From: Lysobacteraceae bacterium
GTDB lineage: Bacteria > Patescibacteriota > Patescibacteriia > JAACEG01
Assembly (NCBI GenBank): GCA_011682665.1
Contig: JAACEG010000033.1
Span: 1-5,968 of the forward strand
DNA length: 5,968 nt
Direction: 5' to 3'
Of the stretch, positions 1 to 4,616 are shown piece after piece (position 1 is the stretch's first letter; every line of letters begins with the position of its first letter). The position numbers were made by a program, and so were the translations under genes. The notes under the pieces are model-generated. The model ran no database searches. It was not told the origin of the DNA and worked only from the letters and a program-made list of their open reading frames with translations.

Positions 1-18
1 CCTACATTTTCGCTCGTT

Positions 19-1233
19 TTAAAATTTCCGCTTATTAAATAATCTGAATATATTTAAAAATTTTTGCATAGCTTGTTTTCTAATGGGATGAACTTGCTCT
101 AATACTTCGTCAATATTAACCCATTTCCAATGAGAAAATTCATATTTAGAAATATTTATATCCCTATCTTCTCCTTTGAACTCAGCAAAAATAAGCCCCT
201 GCTTTTGCCCTTTATAATTTTTAACAAAATATTTTTTAATTTTTTTATTAAATTTATATTTATAAACATTTTTAAAAACAGCTTTAATTTTGAATTTGTC
301 CGTTCCTATTTCTTCTTTTAATTCACGAAACCCGGCTGTTTTTAAATTTTCATTATCAGTTCCTCCTTGTGGAATCTGCCAATGATCTTGCTCGTCTTTT
401 CTTTCAGCTAAAAAAATTTTAACTTTATTATCCTTTTTTTTATATAAAAAACAAGCAACATTTTTACGATAAAAAAAAGGATTGATAAACTTTTCTTTTA
501 AAACAAGCCCCAAAAATAAAAATACTGAGTTAAAAATACGTTTAGATCTCTCAAATTTATTTACTGGTTTTCTTACAGGATGTTTTATTAAACGCCAAAA
601 CCACTCCATCCCTACAGCTCTTATGAATTTAGGAGCGCGTCTTGTTTTTTTAGTCAAAAAATCAAAGGCTCCGCCAATGCCTAAAGCTAATTTAACAGAT
701 GGAATTTTTGATAAATTTCTACTAATAAACTTTTCCTGATAAGGAGCGCCAAAAGCAATTAACATTATTTTGGGATTAAAATTATTGACTTTTTCAAAAT
801 TTATAATAGGAGAATTACGTTGCGTTTTTTGAATTATAAATTTTAAATTCGGATATTTTTTATTTAATTGAAAAGATATTTCCTGCTTATCTGACAATCC
901 TTTATCCCAAATCAAAATAAAAATTTTTTGATTATTTTGTAACGCATAATTCAAAATATCCTTTATCAAATCTGATCCGCAAATCCGAGCTCTAATTATT
1001 GGTCTATAAAAAAAAGAAGCAAGAATTATCCCAAATCCATCTGCTAAAGATAAATCAGCTTTATTTAAAATATTAAAAAATTCTTCATCTTTTTGCGCCA
1101 TTATTAAAAACTCTGGGTTGACAGTTGTAAAATAATGTTGTTTATCAGAGTTTATATATTCAATCAATTTATTCATAACTTCTCTTTTGCTAATATTATC
1201 AATTTTTACTCCCAAGATTTTAGTTTGCTTCAT
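19..1233 (-). CDS. WecG/TagA/CpsF-family glycosyltransferase fused to a C-terminal Nudix hydrolase
   Basis: This 404-residue protein has two recognisable halves. Residues 1 to about 248 are a WecG/TagA/CpsF (GT26) glycosyltransferase, a family that moves an N-acetylmannosamine-type sugar from a UDP donor to a polyprenyl-diphosphate-linked acceptor at the inner membrane face during surface polymer synthesis. Visible motifs are TVNPEF (37-42, catalytic-region Thr and Asn), ADGFGI (64-69, the family's key Asp at 65), GAPYQEKFI (162-170), GIGGAFDFLTKKTRRAPKF (185-203) and the basic membrane-binding tail WFWRLIKHPVR (211-221). Residues about 254-404 form a Nudix domain of the RppH/Ap4A type: FYRKNVACFLY, WQIPQGG (285-291), then E295 and RELKEEIG (303-310). 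Such enzymes cleave nucleoside diphosphates linked to X, including RNA 5' ends or dinucleotide polyphosphates. No start codon lies at the junction, so the halves appear to be translated as one chain. The physiological pairing is unknown. The start has no clear ribosome binding site. Sugar and acceptor cannot be named from sequence. Confidence 0.9.
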   Translation of the reverse strand: MKQTKILGVKIDNISKREVMNKLIEYINSDKQHYFTTVNPEFLIMAQKDEEFFNILNKADLSLADGFGIILASFFYRPIIRARICGSDLIKDILNYALQNNQKIFILIWDKGLSDKQEISFQLNKKYPNLKFIIQKTQRNSPIINFEKVNNFNPKIMLIAFGAPYQEKFISRNLSKIPSVKLALGIGGAFDFLTKKTRRAPKFIRAVGMEWFWRLIKHPVRKPVNKFERSKRIFNSVFLFLGLVLKEKFINPFFYRKNVACFLYKKKDNKVKIFLAERKDEQDHWQIPQGGTDNENLKTAGFRELKEEIGTDKFKIKAVFKNVYKYKFNKKIKKYFVKNYKGQKQGLIFAEFKGEDRDINISKYEFSHWKWVNIDEVLEQVHPIRKQAMQKFLNIFRLFNKRKF

Positions 1234-1325
1234 AAAATTTTTTTATTGTTCCATTTAATCTTTTTATAAGATAACAAAAAAACAAAACTAAATTTTTTAA
1301 ATCAAAATTACAAATTTCATTTTAT

Positions 1326-1331
1326 ATTATA
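1326..1331 (-). promoter_or_regulatory. possible -10 box for the glycosyltransferase-Nudix gene
   Basis: On the minus strand this reads TATAAT, a perfect -10 hexamer, about 95 bases upstream of the start codon at 1233. No convincing -35 element sits 16-18 bases further upstream. In DNA this AT-rich such a match can occur by chance, so this is only a candidate. Confidence 0.25.
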
Positions 1332-1519
1332 CAATAATTGTTTATTAAATAAAATAACATTTACTTTTTTATAAAAAATAATCTACTTTCTATAAAACTT
1401 TATTTGCGCAAAAAATTTAAAAATTTTTGTACCGCTTAAATTATCTATAAGTCCTTTCTCTATTATATATTTCAAGTATAGCATCATTCCAAAAAATTTA
1501 TAATCAAGCTAATAATTTT

Positions 1520-1565
1520 GTTAGTAGAAACCTCTGTATTAGATATTATAAAAATTTCTGCTAAC
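1520..1565. repeat. imperfect inverted repeat, 11-bp arms
   Basis: GTTAGTAGAAA (1520-1530) can pair with TTTCTGCTAAC (1555-1565), with one T-G wobble, around a 24-base loop. No clear T tract follows, so it is not a good terminator. It may be a decayed repeat or a protein-binding palindrome; no function can be assigned. Confidence 0.35.
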
Positions 1566-1598
1566 CTAAAATTAATCTTAATAAAACATTGTAAAACA

Positions 1599-1626
1599 TT
1601 GAAAATATTAAATTATATGATAAAAT
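1599..1626 (+). promoter_or_regulatory. candidate sigma70-type promoter for smpB (and perhaps ssrA)
   Basis: TTGAAA (1599-1604) and TAAAAT (1621-1626) are separated by 16 bases, and TGA directly before the -10 gives an extended -10 (TGnTAAAAT). Transcription would begin near 1633, leaving a leader of about 160 bases before the smpB start chosen here. The AT-rich background weakens the call. Confidence 0.4.
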
Positions 1627-1677
1627 ATCTTTAAATATTAAAATATTATATATTTACTATGAATTACGAAATACATA

Positions 1678-1762
1678 GACCTTATTGTCATTGCGAGAAA
1701 TAAAGCAAAGTAAAATGCCTGCCGGCTGGCAAAGCGGATGGCGGAGGCGAAGCTTGTAATAA
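1678..1762. repeat. GC-rich dispersed-repeat-like patch upstream of smpB
   Basis: This patch stands out from its AT-rich surroundings. It begins with GTCATTGCGAG, a sequence that opens dispersed intergenic repeats in various bacteria. It then contains the near-palindrome GCCTGCCGGCTGGC (1716-1729) and GGCGGAGGCGAAGC. The outer parts are weakly complementary (CTTATT...CATTGCG against GGCGAAGC...AATAAAG). An in-frame ATG at 1738 lies inside it, which is a reason to distrust that ATG as the smpB start. Classification as a repeat rests on resemblance only, because no second copy is in the window. Confidence 0.4.
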
Positions 1763-1794
1763 AGTCTCATAATTCAAGGTACTTAAAAAATTTT

Positions 1795-2247
1795 ATGCCG
1801 ATTCTATCAAAAAACAAAAAAGTATTATTTGATTATGAAATTCTGGAAAAATTTGAAGCCGGGATTGTTTTAACTGGCGCGGAAGTAAAATCAGCAAAGC
1901 AAGGACAAATCAATTTAAAAGGTAGTTATATAACTTTTTTAAATAATGAGCCGTTTTTAGCGAATGCGCGAATTAGTCCATATAAAGCCGCAACAAAAAC
2001 GCAAAAAGATTATGACCCACAACAAAAAAGAAAAATACTTTTACGTAAAAAAGAAATATTAAGATTAAAAGGAAAATTAGAAACAAAAGGCTTGACAATC
2101 ACACCTATTTCGGTGTATACTAAAAATAATTTGATAAAGATTGAAATATGTTTAGTTAAAGGGAAAAAAAAATATGAAAAACGTGAAGCAATTAAAAAAA
2201 GAGATCTTGATAGAAAAATAAGAGAAAAAATGAAATCATTTAGATAA
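1795..2247 (+). CDS. smpB: SsrA-binding protein SmpB
   Basis: SmpB binds the tRNA-like domain of tmRNA, mimics the missing anticodon arm and carries Ala-tmRNA into stalled ribosomes. The protein from this start is 150 residues, normal for the family. Family landmarks are KNKKVLFDYEI near the N terminus, FEAGIVLTGAEVKS (about 20-33), GSYITFLNNEPFL, the DPQQKRKILL segment (about 74-83) and the tail motif KGKKKYEKRE (about 122-131), followed by a basic C-terminal helix that would lie in the mRNA channel. The usual DKR of the tail is EKR here, a conservative change. The frame is open upstream to an ATG at 1738, but those 19 extra residues come from a GC-rich repeat-like patch and do not match SmpB. 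The ATG at 1795 gives a typical MPILSKNKK N terminus. A weak AAGG sits about 16 bases upstream. The tmRNA gene follows 199 bases downstream. Confidence 0.95.
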   Translation: MPILSKNKKVLFDYEILEKFEAGIVLTGAEVKSAKQGQINLKGSYITFLNNEPFLANARISPYKAATKTQKDYDPQQKRKILLRKKEILRLKGKLETKGLTITPISVYTKNNLIKIEICLVKGKKKYEKREAIKKRDLDRKIREKMKSFR

Positions 2248-2343
2248 CTATAATTTTCAATTTCTAATTTTTACCCTGTATAGATAATTTATCTAATAGG
2301 CTGAAATTTTCAATCAATGATTTAATTTTCAATTTTCAAACTA

Positions 2344-2424
2344 TACCCCCTCTAACTCCCCCTAATGTAGGGGGAGAATCGTGAAAAATAAGTTCCTCCC
2401 CTTTTAGGGAAGGTTAAGAGGGGC
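2344..2424 (+). repeat. hairpin-modular C/G-rich repeat, copy A (two hairpins)
   Basis: This copy has a left end TACCCCCTCTAACTCCCCC, hairpin CTCCCCC...GGGGGAG (2356-2376), a linker beginning AATCGTGAAAAA, a second imperfect hairpin (CCTCCCC, TTTTAGGG, AAGG) and a right end GGTTAAGAGGGG. The outer ends are near-perfect inverted repeats of one another. It lies between smpB and ssrA, and only about 22 bases separate it from the mature tmRNA 5' end. Mutations in the second hairpin and right end suggest it is slightly older than copy B. Confidence 0.85.
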
Positions 2425-2446
2425 AAAAAATTGAAAATTCTCGTAA

Positions 2447-2846
2447 GGGGATGTATAGCTTTTGATGAAAAAACCTTTTAAAAATAGCAAATCGAGTATA
2501 ATTGTCTCGTTAAAAACAATTAAAAAAGTTAAGTGCAAAATCATTTGTACAAAAAACTAAATCTGCGTTAGCGCGAGCTTTCACAGTTTCTAGTTTTTCT
2601 CCAGTAGTTGCTTAGCAACAACTGGCATCGGCTCGCTTGACTTCTGCTTGAGCGAATCCCGGTGTTATAAATGCAGAATTGATAATATATTCTTCCCAAA
2701 ATATATTATCTAAACAAAGCAGGGATAAGATTATGTTACAATTTGTTTATTTATAAAACATAATTGAAATATAAAATAAACTAAATTTGTATAACTATTT
2801 TTTAAAAATTTTTCAGACAGGGGTGCGAACCCCCTCATCTCCACCA
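2447..2846 (+). ncRNA. ssrA: transfer-messenger RNA (tmRNA, SsrA)
   Basis: tmRNA frees stalled ribosomes by acting as alanyl-tRNA and then as a short mRNA encoding a degradation tag. The 400-base gene folds by eye into the standard form. The acceptor stem GGGGATG (2447-2453) pairs with CATCTCC (2836-2842) and contains the G3-U pair that alanyl-tRNA synthetase recognises; ACCA follows at 2843-2846. P2 is TTTTAAAAATAG (2476-2487) with 2795-2807. PK1 is CGAG/CTCG (2493-2496, 2506-2509) and AATTGT/ACAATT (2500-2505, 2516-2521). The P5 hairpin is 2601-2625. PK2 is CATCGG/CCGGTG plus TCGCT/AGCGA, crossed by TTCTGC/GCAGAA. PK3 is an 11-bp hairpin (2681-2691, 2700-2710) with TCCC/GGGA. PK4 is TTATGTT/AACATAA crossed by GTTTATTT/AAATAAAC. 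The T stem is AGGGG/CCCCT (2819-2823, 2831-2835), with an atypical loop TGCGAAC. smpB lies just upstream. There is no strong promoter between copy A of the repeat and the 5' end, so cotranscription with smpB followed by processing is possible. Confidence 0.97.
2535..2615 (+). other. tmRNA tag-peptide reading frame
   Basis: The proposed resume codon is GCA (Ala) at 2535-2537, 13 bases after PK1. It is preceded by TTAAGT, which keeps U at -5 and A at -4 as in E. coli tmRNA. The frame runs 26 codons to TAG at 2613-2615. The peptide begins AKSFVQKTKS, has SALARAF in the middle and ends SFSPVVA. The stop lies in the loop and closing pair of the P5 hairpin, as is usual in tmRNAs. Small hydrophobic residues at the C terminus fit a protease-directed tag, although VVA differs from the common LAA or VAA ending. 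Confidence 0.8.
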
Positions 2847-2884
2847 CATATACAATTTTTAATTTTCAATTTTCAATAAATTTT

Positions 2885-2902
2885 CAATGATTTAATTTTC
2901 AA
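2885..2902 (+). repeat. 18-base direct repeat flanking ssrA (partner at 2315-2332)
   Basis: CAATGATTTAATTTTCAA occurs identically at 2315-2332 and 2885-2902, bracketing repeat copy A and the tmRNA gene. Both lie among further AATTTTCAA-type units. The low complexity makes a simple AT-rich spacer repeat more likely than an attachment site. Confidence 0.5.
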
Positions 2903-2952
2903 ACAAAAAAAATAATTTAAGAATTGAATAATTAATCAAAAATTAAAAAACC

Positions 2953-3516
2953 ATGCGTTATTCAAGAAGAAAATCTAAACGACATCAGTTAAAAAAAATA
3001 TTTTACAAAATAAATGAACAAATTACCAGTCCCCAGGTAAAACTTATTGATAATAATAATAATTTTTTAGGTATTGTAAATACTTTTGAAGCAATTAAAA
3101 TGGCGAAAGAAAAAGAATTATCATTAATAGAAATTTCCCCGAAAGAAACTCCACCAACAGCAAAAATAATGGATTATGGAAAATTACAATACCAAAAGCA
3201 AAAGCAGGCAAAGAAACAAAACGCCAGACAAAAAAAAGCGGAAACAAAGGGTATAAAGCTTTCTTTAAGAATAGGAAAACATGATATAAACTTTAGAAAA
3301 GATCAGGCGAAAAAATTTTTAAATGATAATAATAAAGTTAAAATAGAATTAAATTTAAGAGGCAGAGAAAAACAACATAAAGAAATCGCTATAGATATAA
3401 TTAAAAATTTTATAAAAAAAATAGAAGAAGAAACTACTGGTCAAAATTTGGTTATAGAAGAACCTATTAAATATAAAGGAAATGGATTCTTAACAATAAT
3501 AAATTATAAACAATAA
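2953..3516 (+). CDS. infC: translation initiation factor IF-3
   Basis: IF-3 binds the 30S subunit, keeps it apart from 50S and checks the start codon and initiator tRNA. The 187-residue protein is of normal length with both domains. After a basic 15-18 residue leader, the N domain opens with KINEQITSPQVKLID (19-33) and ends in PPTAKIMDYGKLQYQKQK (67-84). A lysine- and glutamine-rich linker follows (about 81-97). The C domain runs from KGIKLSLRIGKHD (99-111) through KVKIELNLRGRE (128-139) to the end. It heads the canonical infC-rpmI-rplT order. It starts with ATG rather than the rare AUU of enterobacterial infC, so start-codon autoregulation of that type is not indicated. No Shine-Dalgarno sequence precedes the start; the leader is A/T only. 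The gap to rpmI is 94 bases. Confidence 0.96.
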   Translation: MRYSRRKSKRHQLKKIFYKINEQITSPQVKLIDNNNNFLGIVNTFEAIKMAKEKELSLIEISPKETPPTAKIMDYGKLQYQKQKQAKKQNARQKKAETKGIKLSLRIGKHDINFRKDQAKKFLNDNNKVKIELNLRGREKQHKEIAIDIIKNFIKKIEEETTGQNLVIEEPIKYKGNGFLTIINYKQ

Positions 3517-3522
3517 AATGAT

Positions 3523-3600
3523 GCTAATACGCATTTATGCGAATGACGCTAATAAAAAATAATATTCGCAGCATTCGCATATAATTCGCGTCATTCGCAT
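3523..3600. repeat. inverted GCGAATGACGC-type repeat between infC and rpmI
   Basis: ATGCGAATGACGC (3537-3549) is exactly complementary to GCGTCATTCGCAT (3588-3600). The same 5' arm can instead pair through TATGCGAATG (3536-3545) with CATTCGCATA (3572-3581), so two exclusive hairpins are possible. A small CGCAT-TT-ATGCG hairpin sits at 3530-3541. The second 3' arm is followed by TATTATTTTT and then the rpmI ATG. It looks like a short dispersed palindromic repeat and could act as an attenuator or RNA processing site. Confidence 0.65.
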
Positions 3601-3610
3601 TATTATTTTT

Positions 3611-3811
3611 ATGAAAATAAAAACACATAAAGCAAGTAAAAAACGTTTTAAAATAACTAAAAAAGGAAAAATTATAAAACGCTCTGCCGGACAGGATCAT
3701 TTTAATTCAAGGGAATCTGGCAAGACAACGACTAAAAAACGCAGAGATAAAAAAATAAGTAATAAAAAAAATTGTAAAACAATAAAAAAACTAATGGGAA
3801 TTAGGAATTAG
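3611..3811 (+). CDS. rpmI: 50S ribosomal protein L35
   Basis: L35 is a small basic protein of the large subunit. The 66-residue length is typical and the family pattern is clear throughout: MKIKTHKASKKRFKITKKG at the N terminus, KIIKRSAGQDHFNSRESGK in the middle, KKRRDKKI, and TIKKLMG near the end. About a third or more of the residues are Lys or Arg. It lies between infC and rplT as in most bacteria, but both flanks carry palindromic repeats. There is no Shine-Dalgarno sequence; the start follows the T-rich end of the upstream inverted repeat directly. It ends in TAG. Confidence 0.95.
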   Translation: MKIKTHKASKKRFKITKKGKIIKRSAGQDHFNSRESGKTTTKKRRDKKISNKKNCKTIKKLMGIRN

Positions 3812-3822
3812 AAGTTGAATTA

Positions 3823-3901
3823 TACCCCCTCTAACTCCCCTTATAAGAGGGAGAATCGTGAGAAACAGGTTCCTCCCCTATTTAGGGGAGGTTAGGAGGG
3901 G
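3823..3901 (+). repeat. hairpin-modular C/G-rich repeat, copy B (two hairpins)
   Basis: This copy starts 12 bases after the rpmI stop. It has the left end TACCCCCTCTAACTCCCC, a first hairpin slightly decayed to CTCCCCTTATAAGAGGGAG, the linker AATCGTGAGAAACAGGTT, a clean second hairpin CCTCCCCTATTTAGGGGAGG, and the right end GGTTAGGAGGGGTAAAAAATT. Copy C follows 14 bases later in the same direction, giving a tandem pair. Confidence 0.88.
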
Positions 3902-3915
3902 TAAAAAATTGATAA

Positions 3916-4025
3916 TACCCCCTCTAACTCCCCCTAAAAGGGGGAGAACGAAAAAACAGATTTCCCCTACAAAGGGGAGAACGAAAAATAATGAATTTCT
4001 CCTCTTCTATGGGAGGTTGGAGGGG
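3916..4025 (+). repeat. hairpin-modular C/G-rich repeat, copy C (three hairpins)
   Basis: This copy has the same left end as copies A and B and a clean first hairpin CTCCCCCTAAAAGGGGGAG. It then carries an extra middle module, CCCCTACAAAGGGG with GAGAACGAAAAA linkers, a third weaker hairpin (CTCCTC, TTCTATGGGAG) and the right end GGTTGGAGGGGTAAAAAATT. It lies 39 bases upstream of the rplT start. Together with copy B it fills most of the 253-base rpmI-rplT gap. Confidence 0.85.
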
Positions 4026-4064
4026 TAAAAAATTAAAAATTATAAAATTAAAAATTATTAATAT

Positions 4065-4409
4065 ATGCCAAGAATAAAAAGAGGAACAACCCATGTTCAA
4101 AAAAGAAAAAAAATTTTAACTAAAACTAAAGGTTTTAAATGGGGAAGAAAAAATTTGATAAAACTTGCCAAAACAGCCGCCACAAAGGCTGGCGCGCATT
4201 CTTATGGCGATCGCAAAAAAAAGAAAAGAGATTTTCGCAGTCTTTGGCAGATTAAAATAAACGCCGGCGTAAGAAAATACGGAATAAATTATTCAACTTT
4301 TATTAAACAGCTAAAAAACAATAAAATTGGAATTGATAGAAAAATTTTAGCTGATTTGGCGGAAAATAATCAAAATATTTTTCATAAAATTATTGAAAAA
4401 ATAAAATAA
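4065..4409 (+). CDS. rplT: 50S ribosomal protein L20
   Basis: L20 is needed early in 50S assembly, binding 23S rRNA through its long basic N-terminal extension. In several bacteria it also represses its own operon by binding the mRNA. The 114-residue protein matches the family along its length: MPRIKRGTTHVQKRKKIL (1-18), KGFKWGRKN, AGAHSYGDRKKKKRDFRSLW (about 43-62), INAGVRKYGINYSTFIKQLK and KILADLAENN near the end. It is the last gene of the infC-rpmI-rplT cluster, followed by a terminator hairpin about 130 bases downstream. No Shine-Dalgarno sequence is visible; the leader is ATTAAAAATTATTAATAT. Any L20-binding operator would have to coexist with the repeats just upstream. Confidence 0.96.
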   Translation: MPRIKRGTTHVQKRKKILTKTKGFKWGRKNLIKLAKTAATKAGAHSYGDRKKKKRDFRSLWQIKINAGVRKYGINYSTFIKQLKNNKIGIDRKILADLAENNQNIFHKIIEKIK

Positions 4410-4416
4410 AATGAAT

Positions 4417-4441
4417 TACCTCACAGCAAGCTGACGAGGTA
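4417..4441. repeat. CAGCAAGCTG hairpin repeat, unit 1
   Basis: TACCTC (4417-4422) pairs with GAGGTA (4436-4441) around an inner CAGC-AA-GCTG stem. The core recurs in unit 2 at 4486-4521, which suggests a second small palindromic repeat family downstream of rplT. Confidence 0.6.
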
Positions 4442-4485
4442 TCCAGCACAAAATTTTTATTATATCTAATATTATACGTCCTCAG

Positions 4486-4521
4486 GATATTTGTCCCCGC
4501 AGCAAGCTGTCGAGGAATATC
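4486..4521. repeat. CAGCAAGCTG hairpin repeat, unit 2
   Basis: GATATT (4486-4491) pairs with AATATC (4516-4521), with CCCCG/CGAGG and the inner CAGC-AA-GCTG stem continuing the hairpin. It shares the AGCAAGCTG(A/T)CGAGG core with unit 1. It lies between rplT and the terminator. Confidence 0.6.
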
Positions 4522-4538
4522 TACGATTAAAAAACTCT

Positions 4539-4578
4539 AAAATAAAAGATTCCTATCAATATAGGAATCTTTTATTTT
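4539..4578. terminator. bidirectional intrinsic terminator between rplT and pilT
   Basis: AAAATAAAAGATTCCTAT (4539-4556) and ATAGGAATCTTTTATTTT (4561-4578) form a perfect 18-bp stem with a CAAT loop. A-rich and T-rich outer arms supply a U tract in either direction. It sits where the convergent infC-rpmI-rplT and pilT transcripts meet, so it can end both. The stem is less GC-rich than typical, as expected in this genome. Confidence 0.85.
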
Positions 4579-4616
4579 TAAATTATAAAAGTTTAACAAA
4601 CAAAAAGACTTGAATT

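Larger units (their letters stand above)
1234..1670. other. long AT-rich intergenic region with no gene seen
   Basis: This stretch lies between the divergent glycosyltransferase-Nudix gene and smpB. It is very AT-rich, has no open frame of useful length, and shows no tRNA or rRNA signature. It holds candidate promoters facing both ways and one imperfect inverted repeat, listed separately. The rest consists of A and T runs in which nothing further can be supported. Confidence 0.6.

Noticed and set aside
130..321. Plus-strand open frame of 63 codons
   Set aside because: It lies antisense within the Nudix half of the real minus-strand gene and encodes a low-complexity Phe/Ile/Asn-rich peptide, as expected from the complement of AT-rich lysine codons.
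482..739. Plus-strand open frame of 85 codons
   Set aside because: It is antisense to the well-supported glycosyltransferase domain and shows no recognisable motif.
2530..2556. Alternative tag frame starting GTTAAGTGC and ending at TAA 2558-2560
   Set aside because: It would end in Lys-Asn, which is not degron-like, and its stop is not in the P5 hairpin; the GCA frame keeps the U/A positions upstream of the resume codon.
2819..2846. A tRNA-like T arm and CCA end suggesting a separate tRNA gene
   Set aside because: Its acceptor strand pairs with 2447-2453, 400 bases upstream, with tmRNA pseudoknots in between, so it is the 3' end of ssrA.
2847..2952. Possible terminator or promoter between ssrA and infC
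   Set aside because: Only AATTTTCAA-type AT repeats are visible; no hairpin with a T tract and no credible -35/-10 pair could be picked out of this background.
3823..4025. Regular C/G-rich repeats as a CRISPR array
   Set aside because: Units are palindromic hairpins with conserved linkers and inverted ends, not identical direct repeats separated by unique equal-length spacers, and no cas gene is present.
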